A DNA stretch of 64,000 nucleotides from Thiomicrorhabdus sp. Kp2 (GTDB lineage: Bacteria; Pseudomonadota; Gammaproteobacteria; Thiomicrospirales; Thiomicrospiraceae), in contig NZ_ARWI01000001.1 of the NCBI RefSeq assembly GCF_000478585.1, positions 2,604,001-2,668,000 on the forward strand, given 5' to 3'. Position numbers and translations under genes: made by a program. Below the pieces are notes generated by a model. That model did not search any database and was not told the origin of the DNA. It worked only from the letters and a program-made list of their open reading frames with translations. Below are positions 46,093 through 54,845 of the stretch, one piece after another; position 1 is the stretch's first letter, and each line of letters opens with the position of its first letter.

Positions 46093-46266
46093 AAAGCACA
46101 TAGCCACCAAACTAAAATCCCTAGACCGTAAAGTCCAGGTGGCAGTCTCCTCAAAAAATTTAGGCTTCTCGGGTTAGCAAGCTAACGAGATGCACACCAT
46201 TTTTAGCATCTGACCCCAATATTGTAATTATCGGAACGGGGTTTATGTTTGGTAACCATATGCCGT
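46093..46266 (-). ncRNA. ssrS: 6S RNA
   Basis: On the reverse strand this stretch folds as a long rod. The 5' arm GCATATGGTTACCAAAC (46247-46263) pairs with the 3' arm GTTTGGTGGCTATGTGC (46096-46112), allowing G-U pairs. The conserved CCGAGAAGCCT segment of E. coli 6S RNA is present near 46165. The zapA-ssrS-fau order is the classic gammaproteobacterial one. 6S RNA mimics an open promoter and sequesters sigma-70 RNA polymerase in stationary phase. A T-rich run after the 3' arm may end the RNA. Ends are estimated. Confidence 0.9.
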
Positions 46267-46272
46267 GAAAGT

Positions 46273-46278
46273 ATTATA
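46273..46278 (-). promoter_or_regulatory. -10 box of the 6S RNA promoter
   Basis: A perfect TATAAT on the reverse strand lies 6-7 bases before the inferred 5' end of the 6S RNA. Confidence 0.65.
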
Positions 46279-46345
46279 TCAAATAGAATGAGCTGAATGC
46301 TTGAGGAGTGAGTGATTTTTGATTAGTTTTTTTTATTTAAAAGGG

Positions 46346-46382
46346 CAAAAATAATCAATGCTAAGCGAGCTTACTTAGCATT
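46346..46382 (-). terminator. Terminator after zapA
   Basis: AATGCTAAG (46357-46365) pairs with CTTAGCATT (46374-46382). On the reverse strand the stem is followed by ATTATTTTTG. It separates zapA from the 6S RNA promoter. Confidence 0.75.
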
Positions 46383-46415
46383 TCTTACGGTAGCCACCAC
46401 ATAAGGTTAGCTGAG

Positions 46416-46700
46416 TTATACGTTGGTTGGTGTTTCTTGCTTCGACTCGCTGGCAACTTGGTTAATAACCGTATCAAGTTGATCTTCCAATCTTAAACTG
46501 TACTGAGTGGTATCTTCTTTTAGTTGCAAATAGTCAAAACAGAGGTTAAGCGCCACCATTAGCACCTTACTTTCGCCTTTTAAACCAGGCAGTTGGTCAA
46601 GTTTATCTTCAAGTAGGGTGGCGGCTTCAATTAACTTTTCACGCTCGTGGGCTTCGCATGGAATTTCAAAAGTATGATTCATTAAGGTTAATGTTAGCAC
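46416..46700 (-). CDS. zapA: Cell division protein ZapA
   Basis: The 94-residue protein binds and bundles FtsZ filaments at the division ring. The N-terminal globular segment includes NHTFEIPCEAHEREKLIEAA; a C-terminal coiled-coil helix follows (LKEDTTQYSLRLEDQLDTVI). Size is slightly shorter than E. coli ZapA (109 aa). Position opposite ygfB and beside 6S RNA is conserved. Confidence 0.92.
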   Translation of the reverse strand: MLTLTLMNHTFEIPCEAHEREKLIEAATLLEDKLDQLPGLKGESKVLMVALNLCFDYLQLKEDTTQYSLRLEDQLDTVINQVASESKQETPTNV

Positions 46701-46850
46701 TGGACACTCCTGGTCTTTAGTTTAGAAGGGGTTCTTTTGATGGTAAAAGGGCGCTTTAAAATCCATTTGCTTTCAGTATTTGATTAAACGGTAACCACTT
46801 TAATTTGATATTATTCCCCAATCATTCAAGTTTAACAAGAGATAGTTGTA

Positions 46851-47438
46851 ATGGATTTTGAACAAGTCAATGAGGTGATTGCACCTTTTCCCGAACTCGA
46901 GTCACCAGCATTTATTCAAGGTATGCTTATAGGCCTGTTGTGCGGAGATAGTGATATACAAGAGGCTGTATGGATTAAAAAGCTCATTGAAGAGGCGCAG
47001 ATTAAGTCGGTAAAAGAGTCTTTTTTAAAGGTGTTGGACGATGTTTTCCAAGAGACCAATAAAGGCATGAATGGTTCAGGTTTTGAACTGAACTTATGTA
47101 TTCCTGAAGATACAGAATCTCTCGTGTTTAGAGCTGCCATGTTGGGGCAGTTGTGTGAAGGTATTCTTTACGGGTTAGGATTGATTGGCGCATTGAATGA
47201 ATCAGAAAATGAGATTCCAAAGGAAGTACGCGAGTTGATTGAAGACTTTGGTCAAATTTCTCGTATAGATATTGGCAGTTTGAGTGATTCAGAGCAACTA
47301 ACGGATGCTGAAGAGTCAGACTTTATGGAATTAGTTGAGTTTGTGCGTGTTGGTATTTTAACGATTAATGAAGAGTTAAATCCAACACAGGCACCTCCAA
47401 TTATGGACGCAACGCCTGAAACAGATACTCTGCATTAA
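46851..47438 (+). CDS. ygfB: UPF0149 (YgfB) family protein
   Basis: The 195-residue acidic, mostly helical protein matches the UPF0149/YgfB family: an N-terminal FIQGMLIGLLCGDSD and a central GQLCEGILYGLGLIG. The biochemical role is not settled. It is the first gene of the conserved ygfB-pepP-ubiH-ubiI run; pepP starts about 25 bases downstream. Confidence 0.92.
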   Translation: MDFEQVNEVIAPFPELESPAFIQGMLIGLLCGDSDIQEAVWIKKLIEEAQIKSVKESFLKVLDDVFQETNKGMNGSGFELNLCIPEDTESLVFRAAMLGQLCEGILYGLGLIGALNESENEIPKEVRELIEDFGQISRIDIGSLSDSEQLTDAEESDFMELVEFVRVGILTINEELNPTQAPPIMDATPETDTLH

Positions 47439-47463
47439 ATTAGCAAATCAGGACATGGAGTTT

Positions 47464-48780
47464 ATGGATCAAAATCATTTTTATCAACAGAATCGAGAAC
47501 GTCTTTTAGAAAAAATGCCAAATAATAGCGTGGCTATTATTGCTTCTGGAGAAGAACAAATACGCAATCGTGATGTCGAATTTCCTTTTAGAGCCGAAAG
47601 CGATTTTTTCTACTTAACGGGGTTTACTGAGCCTGATTCTGTGTTGTTTCTGGTTAAGCAAGAGGCAACACAAAGTGTGCTCTTTTTACGCCCTAAAGAT
47701 CCAGAGCAAGAAACTTGGCAAGGAAGACGTTTGGGAGTAGATGCCGCGTGTAATGCTTTGTTAACTGACCAGGCCTGGTCGATTGATGAATTAGAAGAGC
47801 AAGCGGTTGTTTTATTAGAAAACATTGAAAATATCTACCTTAGTTTTAGTCATTTGAACCAGTGGAGCGAATTACTAAACAGCTGGATTACGTCACTTAA
47901 ACAGAAAGTGCGAAAAGGTATTTCAGCCCCTTCAAATATCTCTGACTTGGATAAGATCCTTCATGAAATGCGTGTCTGCAAAACGCCTGAAGAAATTGAG
48001 CGTATGCGTCATGCGGCTCAAATTTCGGTAAAGGGTCATTTAGCGGCAATGCGTGCTGTTTTAGAATGTGATTATGAGTATCAGGTTCAAGCGGCCTTAG
48101 AAGCCGAATTTGTTAGGCAAGGTTCACCAAGAGTGGCGTTTAGTTCAATTGTCGCTTCGGCTGAAAATGCTTGTATTTTGCACTATACAGAAAATCGTTC
48201 AGAAATTAATAAACAAGCTTTATTGCTTGTTGATGCGGGTGCAGAATGGGCGGGTTATGCGGGGGATATCACCACAACATTTCCTGCAAGTGGTCACTTT
48301 TCAGAAGCTCAAGCGTTACTTTATAGCCTGGTTTTAAAAGCCCAACGAGCAGCAATTGAAGTGATTAAACCAAATGTTAGTTATGACCAGGCTCACCAAG
48401 CTTCGGTTAAGGTGTTAACAGCAGGCCTGGTAGAGTTGGGTATATTGCAAGGTGATACCGATGAACTGATTAAAGCTGAAGCTTATAAGCCCTTTTTTAT
48501 GCATGGTACTGGGCATTGGTTAGGAATGGATGTGCATGATGTGGGTGAGTATAAAATCAACCAGCAATGGCGTGATTTTAAACCTGGAATGGTCGTAACG
48601 GTTGAACCAGGCATGTATATTTCTGCTGAACATGAGAGTGTTGATGGTAAGTGGCATAATATTGGTATTCGTATTGAAGATGATATTTTGGTTACTAAAT
48701 CGGGTCATGAAGTTTTAACAAAAGGGTTACCAAGAACGGTTAAAGAGATTGAGGCTTGGATGGCCTCTTGTGGCGATTAG
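47464..48780 (+). CDS. pepP: Xaa-Pro aminopeptidase
   Basis: This metallopeptidase removes an N-terminal residue next to proline. It has the AMP_N domain (residues about 5-130) and a pita-bread peptidase domain. Metal ligands are visible: VDAGAEWAGYAGDITTTFP, the His in MHGTGHWLGMDVHD, and Glu residues in VEPGMY and GIRIEDDI. A second ATG at 47455 is possible, but GGAG sits just before 47464. An iterated palindrome encodes DQAWS near residue 104. Order ygfB-pepP-ubiH-ubiI is conserved. Confidence 0.95.
   Translation: MDQNHFYQQNRERLLEKMPNNSVAIIASGEEQIRNRDVEFPFRAESDFFYLTGFTEPDSVLFLVKQEATQSVLFLRPKDPEQETWQGRRLGVDAACNALLTDQAWSIDELEEQAVVLLENIENIYLSFSHLNQWSELLNSWITSLKQKVRKGISAPSNISDLDKILHEMRVCKTPEEIERMRHAAQISVKGHLAAMRAVLECDYEYQVQAALEAEFVRQGSPRVAFSSIVASAENACILHYTENRSEINKQALLLVDAGAEWAGYAGDITTTFPASGHFSEAQALLYSLVLKAQRAAIEVIKPNVSYDQAHQASVKVLTAGLVELGILQGDTDELIKAEAYKPFFMHGTGHWLGMDVHDVGEYKINQQWRDFKPGMVVTVEPGMYISAEHESVDGKWHNIGIRIEDDILVTKSGHEVLTKGLPRTVKEIEAWMASCGD
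47768..47779. repeat. Iterated palindrome copy 13 (inside pepP)
   Basis: Exact copy extending to the 14-bp palindrome GACCAGGCCTGGTC. It encodes Asp-Gln-Ala-Trp-Ser. Confidence 0.9.
48420..48431. repeat. Iterated palindrome, one-mismatch copy
   Basis: AGCAGGCCTGGT inside pepP, encoding Ala-Gly-Leu-Val. Confidence 0.55.
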
Positions 48781-48834
48781 TTAATATTTTCGAATAGGCT
48801 GTAACGAATCAAATAGAACTGGGCAAATATATTG

Positions 48835-50064
48835 ATGACAAATAAACCAAACCAAACTGAAACTTACCAGGCTGATGTTTTTATTGCAGGAGGCGGTCCT
48901 GTCGGGCTTATGCTTGCTATTGGGCTGTCTCGTTTGGGCAAAAAAGTCGTTTTAGCTGAACGTTTTATGCCTAAAAAGAATGATTTTGAAGAGGCTCAAA
49001 ATTCATTTGATGGCCGCGTTTTGGCTTTATCGAAAGGTTCACAAACCTTTCTTGAAGAGATTGGTGTTTGGCAAACGTTAAAGCCTTTTACCACGTCCAT
49101 TGAGCATATTCATGTGTCACAAAAAGGTTACATGGGGATTACCACTCTGCATGCAGAAGAGGTGGATGTGGATGCGCTAGGTTTTAGTGTGCAGTCGAGT
49201 GATTTAGGTGCCGTTTTATGGACGTTAGCCAATCAAGAAGAGAATATCCGTTTACTTTGCCCTGCTGTATTAGAAAGTTTTGTTGAGTCCGATGATGCTG
49301 TTCAAATAACAGTGGCATTAAATCCTGAGCAAGAAGGGCAGGTTATTTATAAGGTTTCTGCCCAGCTGATTGTAGGCGCAGATGGAACGCAATCTAAAGT
49401 AAGAGAGATTTTAGGTCTTGAGATTGAAGAGAAGTCTTATGATGCGTTTGGTGTTTTGGCACAAATAGAGACTGAGCTGCATCCTAACGGATGGGCGTAT
49501 GAACGTTTTACAACAGAAGGGCCTGTTGCTTTATTGCCTATGTTTGGCCATTCACATAAAGCCGTTTTGGTTTGCTCAGCACAACAAGTGGCTGATATTC
49601 AAGCTTTATCTGATGAAGAGTATATTGCATTATTCACTGCCAAAATGGGCGAGCGTTTAGGTCGTTTTGTCAAAATAAGTCCACGTATTGTATATCCATT
49701 AAAAGAAACCTATGTTCCGCAAATGACAAAAGGGCGTGCGGTATTGATGGGAAATGCTTCACATACTCAACACCCAGTTGCCGCACAAGGTTTAAATTTA
49801 GGTATTAGAGATATCGAGGTTTTTCTACAAGGTTTATCTGAATGTGAAGGTTTAGGTGAGCAGGCCTGGTTAAATGATTATGCAAAAAGTCGTGCTCCTG
49901 ATCATGAGAAGGTAATGGGGTTAACCGATGGCTTAATTCAAATTTTTCAACACTCTTCTCCATTAGTTGGTCACCTAAGAGGTATCGGTTTAATGGCAAT
50001 GCAAGCAATGCCTGGTTTAAAACGCCGTTTTTCAAAATTTGCAATGAGAGGTAGCCGAGCATGA
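48835..50064 (+). CDS. ubiH: FAD-dependent ubiquinone hydroxylase UbiH
   Basis: The protein (about 409 aa) hydroxylates the ring of a ubiquinone precursor. It has the FAD dinucleotide fold VFIAGGGPVGLMLAIGLSRLG near the N terminus and LIVGADGTQSKVRE near residue 180. A third FAD motif, VLMGNASHTQHPVAAQGLN, lies near residue 304. ATG 48835 is chosen over the TTG at 48832. The last four bases overlap the next gene (ATGA), so translation is coupled. Which of the paired paralogues does which position is inferred from gene order. Confidence 0.9.
   Translation: MTNKPNQTETYQADVFIAGGGPVGLMLAIGLSRLGKKVVLAERFMPKKNDFEEAQNSFDGRVLALSKGSQTFLEEIGVWQTLKPFTTSIEHIHVSQKGYMGITTLHAEEVDVDALGFSVQSSDLGAVLWTLANQEENIRLLCPAVLESFVESDDAVQITVALNPEQEGQVIYKVSAQLIVGADGTQSKVREILGLEIEEKSYDAFGVLAQIETELHPNGWAYERFTTEGPVALLPMFGHSHKAVLVCSAQQVADIQALSDEEYIALFTAKMGERLGRFVKISPRIVYPLKETYVPQMTKGRAVLMGNASHTQHPVAAQGLNLGIRDIEVFLQGLSECEGLGEQAWLNDYAKSRAPDHEKVMGLTDGLIQIFQHSSPLVGHLRGIGLMAMQAMPGLKRRFSKFAMRGSRA
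49859..49870. repeat. Iterated palindrome, one-mismatch copy
   Basis: AGCAGGCCTGGT inside ubiH, encoding Gln-Ala-Trp. Confidence 0.55.
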
Positions 50065-51317
50065 GTGGTGAATCTATTCAAACTGAAGGTTTAAAAAACA
50101 GTGTTTGGGATGTTGTTGTTGTGGGCGGCGGGATGGTTGGTGCTGCAACAGCTTTAGGCTTAGGTCAACAGGGTATAAAGGTTCTTTTGCTAGAGAATAA
50201 GCCTGTTGATTTGCAGTGGAGTTCTGAAAAGCCTTATCAAGTTCGAGTGAGTGCTTTAACGCGAGCTTCTGAAAAAATTTTAAAAAACTTAGGTGCTTGG
50301 GCGGGTATTGAAAAAAGGCGCTATCACCCCTTCACGGCTATGCATGTTTGGGATGAAGTGACGCCAGGTGAGGTACATTTTTCTGCTCAAGATATGAACG
50401 AGCCAAACCTAGGTTATACCGTTGAAAATGATGTTATTCAAGCGGCCTTGTGGGAGCAAGTTGAAGCTTGCGATATGATTAAAGTGCTATTTGGCGTGAA
50501 TATTGAAGCCTTAGATTTTAAAAATAACCAGGCCTGGTTAACCTTAGAGAATATCGGTTGTTTAAAAACAGAATTAGTTATTGGTGCGGACGGTGCTTTT
50601 TCAAAGATACGTCAGTTAGCTAATATTGGTTTAGATACCCATGATTATGAGCAGTGCGCAGTGGTGGGTTGTGTTAGGACTGAACTGTCAAATCAAGATA
50701 CTTGCTGGCAACGTTATACCCAAAATGGCCCCTTTGCCTTTTTATCGATGGGGGATAATGTCAGCTCAATTGCTTGGTATTTACCAATGGATAAAATGCA
50801 GTGGGCATTAGGGTTGTCAGACGAAGAGTTTGCAAAAGAAATATCCCAAGCATCGGATTATCGTTTGGGGCAGGTGGTTGAAGTTGCAGAAAGAGGGGCT
50901 TTTCCATTGGTTAGAAGGCATGCTGAACACTATGTAAAGTCGAACCTCGCTTTAGTGGGGGATGCGGCTCATACAATTCACCCTCAAGCTGGTCAGGGGG
51001 TTAATTTAGGCCTGTTAGATGCGGCCGCGCTGGTGGAGGTTATCATTAACGCTAAAGATGCGTCTAAGCGTTGGGGTAGTTTTTCTGTTTTAAGAAAGTA
51101 TGAGCGATGGCGTCGTGGAGATAATGCTTTAGTTCAAAGGTCGATGGAAGGTTTTGACTGGTTATTTAAACAAGACGCCTCTCTTAAAACGGTCTTTAGA
51201 AAGCCATTTTTACCGATGGCGAATAAGTTGACTTTTGTTAAAAATTGGTTGATGGGGCAAGCTTTAAATGGTCGTGAAGCTCTACCAAGGCTCGCTAAAA
51301 ATTTTCCTAAAAGCTAA
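50061..51317 (+). CDS. ubiI: FAD-dependent ubiquinone hydroxylase UbiI/VisC type
   Basis: The 418-residue protein is a paralogue of UbiH. FAD motifs: VVVVGGGMVGAATALGLGQQG near residue 18, LVIGADGAFSKIRQ near residue 175, and LVGDAAHTIHPQAGQGVNLG near residue 298. It should hydroxylate another position of the ubiquinone ring; UbiF-type activity is an alternative. It overlaps ubiH by four bases. An iterated palindrome encodes NNQAWLT. Confidence 0.9.
   Translation: MSGESIQTEGLKNSVWDVVVVGGGMVGAATALGLGQQGIKVLLLENKPVDLQWSSEKPYQVRVSALTRASEKILKNLGAWAGIEKRRYHPFTAMHVWDEVTPGEVHFSAQDMNEPNLGYTVENDVIQAALWEQVEACDMIKVLFGVNIEALDFKNNQAWLTLENIGCLKTELVIGADGAFSKIRQLANIGLDTHDYEQCAVVGCVRTELSNQDTCWQRYTQNGPFAFLSMGDNVSSIAWYLPMDKMQWALGLSDEEFAKEISQASDYRLGQVVEVAERGAFPLVRRHAEHYVKSNLALVGDAAHTIHPQAGQGVNLGLLDAAALVEVIINAKDASKRWGSFSVLRKYERWRRGDNALVQRSMEGFDWLFKQDASLKTVFRKPFLPMANKLTFVKNWLMGQALNGREALPRLAKNFPKS
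50527..50538. repeat. Iterated palindrome copy 14 (inside ubiI)
   Basis: Exact copy extending to the 16-bp palindrome TAACCAGGCCTGGTTA. It encodes Asn-Gln-Ala-Trp-Leu. Confidence 0.9.
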
Positions 51318-51345
51318 CAAATTTTACGAGGAATATAAATAAATT

Positions 51346-52218
51346 ATGAGGTTAAATGCGCTTTTAGGTGTCGCTGGGGTGAACTATTTAGAGTCTGAAA
51401 AGGCTCAAAAAATAGGTCGGATGTTTGAGTTTATAGTTCTGATTGCTCTTCTGGTAGTTTTTGCCCAGGTGTTTATGCTGTTTAGTGAAGAGTTGATTCA
51501 CTCTCATTGGATTAATAGTTTAATTTGGCTTGTCTTTTTTGCTGAATTAGTCGTTAACTTGTTTTTTGTAAAAAATAAAGTTCGCTATCTTAAAGAGAAT
51601 TGGTTAAACGTTGCCATTGTTCTAGTTGCTTTTCCTGGATTTAACTGGGGTAGTGATTGGGCGCTGATTGTGCGCTCCCTTCGTTTATTATTGTTTGTTC
51701 GTTTTTTTACCAGTTTTTTTAAAGATTTTATCTCCATCTTAAATCGAAACCGTTTTGGTCAAATCTTAGTAGCATCGGCTTTTATTATTTTAGGAGCAGG
51801 GGCGCTGTTTGCATTTCTGGAGGATAAGACATTTTGGGATGGAGTTTGGTACTCTTTAGTTACCATTACGACCGTGGGTTATGGGGATATTGTTCCTGTT
51901 TCTGAGTATGGGCGCATTTTTGGTGTTTTTCTCATTTTGTTTGGCGTGGTGTTTTTCTCGTTGGTTACTGCAAATATTTCGGCTTTCTTAATCGGTTCTG
52001 AACAGCGTAAGTTAGAGCGTGATATTTTGGATTACATGAAAGCAACAGAGAAGCGTTTAGCAAATCAACAGCTTGTTAATGATGAGCATGTTGAGCGAAT
52101 TATTATGCATATGAGTAATGAGATTAGGTCGTTAAAAACGGAAATGAAAAAGCTTCAGGCAGAGAGTATAACTAAGTTAAGGCAAGAAAATCTTGAACGC
52201 CATAAAGATGACCATTAA
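51346..52218 (+). CDS. Voltage-gated-type potassium channel protein
   Basis: The 290-residue protein has six hydrophobic segments. The fourth is Arg-rich (IVRSLRLLLFVRFF, residues about 108-121), as in voltage sensors. The selectivity filter TVGYGD lies at residues 176-181 between the last two segments. A C-terminal charged helix of about 70 residues may form a coiled coil and assemble the tetramer. It starts 28 bases after ubiI and may be read from the same transcript. Confidence 0.9.
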   Translation: MRLNALLGVAGVNYLESEKAQKIGRMFEFIVLIALLVVFAQVFMLFSEELIHSHWINSLIWLVFFAELVVNLFFVKNKVRYLKENWLNVAIVLVAFPGFNWGSDWALIVRSLRLLLFVRFFTSFFKDFISILNRNRFGQILVASAFIILGAGALFAFLEDKTFWDGVWYSLVTITTVGYGDIVPVSEYGRIFGVFLILFGVVFFSLVTANISAFLIGSEQRKLERDILDYMKATEKRLANQQLVNDEHVERIIMHMSNEIRSLKTEMKKLQAESITKLRQENLERHKDDH

Positions 52219-52386
52219 AACGCTAAACTTAGTATGAATCTCGTATTGGTGTCGTGGTTTTGCACCGAGTATAATTAAATGGACAAAAAACCCTTATACA
52301 GTGATTAAGTTCATTGACTTTTAATAGCGAAACCCCTATATTCATTGCAGCAAATTAATTTTATAGAGCATAAAGGAAATTTACGG

Positions 52387-53343
52387 ATGGCAGATAGACG
52401 TCTTCAGGTGTTCCACACTGTTGCAAAGGTAATGAGTTTTACAAAAGCGGCAGAAACCCTTCACATGACTCAGCCGGCAGTGACATTCCAAGTTAAGCAG
52501 TTAGAAGATTTCTTTAATACCCGTCTTTTTGATCGTACCCATAATAAGATTACTCTGACAGATGCTGGTAAGGTTGTTTATGACTATGCTGATCAGATTC
52601 TTGAGCATTATGAGAAGATGAATAGTGAAGTACGAGAGCTGACTGGTGAAGTAACTGGTACTTTGGTTATTGGCGCAAGTACAACCATTGCAGAATATAT
52701 GTTGCCAAGTCTTTTGGGCGCATTTAAGAAACAATTTCAAGATGTTAATATTCGTTTACAAGTAGGTAATACTGACGCTATCGTTTCTATGGTCGAAAAT
52801 AATATGATTGACTTAGGTTTGGTTGAAGCTCCTGTGCAAAACAAGAACCTTGAAGTTGACGTTTGCCGTATTGATGAAATGCAGTTGATTTGCCCGTTAG
52901 ACCATCCTTTAGCTAAGCGAGATAAAGTCACGGTTGAAGATTTCCGTAAGTTTGGTTATATCTCTCGTGAAGAAGGTTCAGGTTCTCGTTCGGTAATCGA
53001 TACTTATATTCGTGAGCAAGGCTTTAGCTACAGTGATTTAAATGTGGTCATGGAGTTAGGTAGTCCAGAAGCGGTTAAGATGGCTGTTGAGTCTGAAGTC
53101 GGTTTGGCGGTTGTATCTCGTACCACGCTTTCAAAAGAATTACGTTTAGGGACTTTAAAAGCGATTCCTTTAGACCCACCAATTTTACGTCCTTTTTCTC
53201 ATGTAAGACAAAAGCACAAATTCCGTCATCGTGCAGTGGGTGAATTGCTTGAGTTTGCAGTGGAATATTGTCGCGAAAGAGCGACTGAGTTAGGATTTAG
53301 AGTGCCAACTGAAGAAGAACAGGCGCTAGGCAGATCAAAGTAG
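52387..53343 (+). CDS. LysR-family transcriptional regulator
   Basis: The 318-residue regulator has an N-terminal winged helix-turn-helix (VMSFTKAAETLHMTQPAVTFQV in two parts, residues about 14-35) and a LysR substrate-binding domain (residues about 93-300). I chose ATG 52387, preceded by AAGGAA, over an open frame from 52345. It resembles the branch that includes CbbR-type and selenium-associated regulators. The effector and targets are unknown. A strong terminator follows. Confidence 0.92.
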   Translation: MADRRLQVFHTVAKVMSFTKAAETLHMTQPAVTFQVKQLEDFFNTRLFDRTHNKITLTDAGKVVYDYADQILEHYEKMNSEVRELTGEVTGTLVIGASTTIAEYMLPSLLGAFKKQFQDVNIRLQVGNTDAIVSMVENNMIDLGLVEAPVQNKNLEVDVCRIDEMQLICPLDHPLAKRDKVTVEDFRKFGYISREEGSGSRSVIDTYIREQGFSYSDLNVVMELGSPEAVKMAVESEVGLAVVSRTTLSKELRLGTLKAIPLDPPILRPFSHVRQKHKFRHRAVGELLEFAVEYCRERATELGFRVPTEEEQALGRSK

Positions 53344-53362
53344 TTTCTGTATCTGATTCATT

Positions 53363-53387
53363 AAAAAGGCCCTTGTGGGCCTTTTTT
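53363..53387 (+). terminator. Terminator after the LysR gene
   Basis: AGGCCC and GGGCCT pair around TTGT, with A and T runs on each side. It is bidirectional, serving the convergent PhoH-family gene too. Confidence 0.92.
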
Positions 53388-53406
53388 GTTTTATGGGGTA
53401 AGGGTG

Positions 53407-54813
53407 TTATAAGTTGTCAGAAGCGAACTCTGCAAGCCTTGATCTTTCACCTTGTTGAAGTGTGATATGTGCGCTGTGATCCCAGTTTTTGAATCGGTCA
53501 ACGATATAGGTTAAACCTGTTGTTGTTTCGGTCAAATAAGGTGAATCTATTTGACCTATATTTCCTAAACAAACTACTTTCGTGCCCTCTCCTGCGCGAG
53601 TAACTAGTGTCTTCATTTGTTTAGGGGTTAAGTTTTGCGCTTCATCAAGAATAATGAATTTTTTCTGGAAAGTGCGTCCACGCATAAAGTTCATTGATTT
53701 GATTTTTATGCGCTTACTGAGTAGTTGTTGAGTGCTTTCTTTTTCCCAATCGGTATAGCCGTCGGAATCGGTTAATACTTCAAGATTGTCCATTAGGGCT
53801 CCCATCCAAGGCGTCATTTTCTCTTCTTCTGTTCCTGGTAAGAAGCCAATATCTTCGCCTACAGGAATCGTTGCGCGAGTCATAATAATCTCGTTGTATC
53901 TGTTCAAATCTAAGGTCTGTTCAAGTGCGGCAGCCAGTGCTAATAGTGTTTTACCTGTGCCTGCTGTACCAAGTAATGAAACAAAATCAATGTCAGGGTC
54001 CATTAGATAGTTTAGTGCAATGTTTTGCTCTGAGTTTCTTGCTGTTATTCCCCAGATAGAGTGATTGGGATTCTCATGGTCATGTAAGTACTCAAGTATG
54101 GCTTTTCCGTGAGATATTTCTCTAACGATGGCGTTGAATCCAGCATCATTTTCACTGATAAGGCATTGATTTGGATGCCATTTGCACTTTTCATCGACTT
54201 CGAGTTCGTAAAAGGTTCGGCTGCCTTCTTGCCATGACTTCATAGTTTTGCCGTGTTTTTCAAAAAAATGCGGTTCAAGCATTTCCCAACCAGTATAGAG
54301 AAGATCAGCATCTTCTAGAACGCGGTCATTGTAGTAATCTTCTGAATGTAAACCAACCGTAGAAGACTTAATACGCATGTTAATGTCTTTGGTAACCAGT
54401 GTGACGTTTCGGTTGCTGTACAACTCTTTTAGAGCAAGCCCTGTTTGCAGAATGTGGTTATCTGCTTTGTGACTAGGAAGGGAGCTGGGAAGATCGTAGG
54501 TTAAAGGTTCGGTTTCAAAAAAAAGTTTGCCAAGATGGAGTTGCTCTTGCGATGAGTTTGGATGGATTCGTTCTAATGAAAGACCTGCTTTGATATCTTC
54601 AAAGCTTGCATCACTAATGATTTCATCAATTAATCGGTTGGTTTCACGCACGTTTCGGGAGACTTCAGACATGCCTTTTTTGCCAGCATCAAGCTCTTCT
54701 AATACGGTCATGGAGATGAATATATCGTGCTCTTCAAAGTTAAAAAGAGCCATAGGATCGTGCATTAAAACATTTGTATCTAGAATAAATAACCTTTTTG
54801 CTTCATTGGTCAT
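53407..54813 (-). CDS. PhoH-family protein with PIN domain (PhoH2/YlaK type)
   Basis: The 468-residue protein joins an N-terminal PIN nuclease domain (LFILDTNVLMHDP, residues about 9-21, and a later acidic VTKDINMR) to a C-terminal PhoH ATPase. The ATPase has Walker A LLGTAGTGKTLLALA near residue 283 and Walker B FIILDEAQNLTP near residue 386. Such fusions are RNA helicase-nucleases in other bacteria. It starts 32 bases after the bcp stop, so the two may be co-transcribed. Confidence 0.92.
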   Translation of the reverse strand: MTNEAKRLFILDTNVLMHDPMALFNFEEHDIFISMTVLEELDAGKKGMSEVSRNVRETNRLIDEIISDASFEDIKAGLSLERIHPNSSQEQLHLGKLFFETEPLTYDLPSSLPSHKADNHILQTGLALKELYSNRNVTLVTKDINMRIKSSTVGLHSEDYYNDRVLEDADLLYTGWEMLEPHFFEKHGKTMKSWQEGSRTFYELEVDEKCKWHPNQCLISENDAGFNAIVREISHGKAILEYLHDHENPNHSIWGITARNSEQNIALNYLMDPDIDFVSLLGTAGTGKTLLALAAALEQTLDLNRYNEIIMTRATIPVGEDIGFLPGTEEEKMTPWMGALMDNLEVLTDSDGYTDWEKESTQQLLSKRIKIKSMNFMRGRTFQKKFIILDEAQNLTPKQMKTLVTRAGEGTKVVCLGNIGQIDSPYLTETTTGLTYIVDRFKNWDHSAHITLQQGERSRLAEFASDNL

Positions 54814-54845
54814 GAGAAATCCTTAGGTGTTTTAAATGATGTTTT

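Noticed and set aside
1009-50538. The iterated palindrome as a DNA-uptake sequence or a REP element
   Set aside because: Known uptake sequences are not palindromic, and REP elements are longer and intergenic. The frequent in-gene location does not fit REP. Kept as unexplained.
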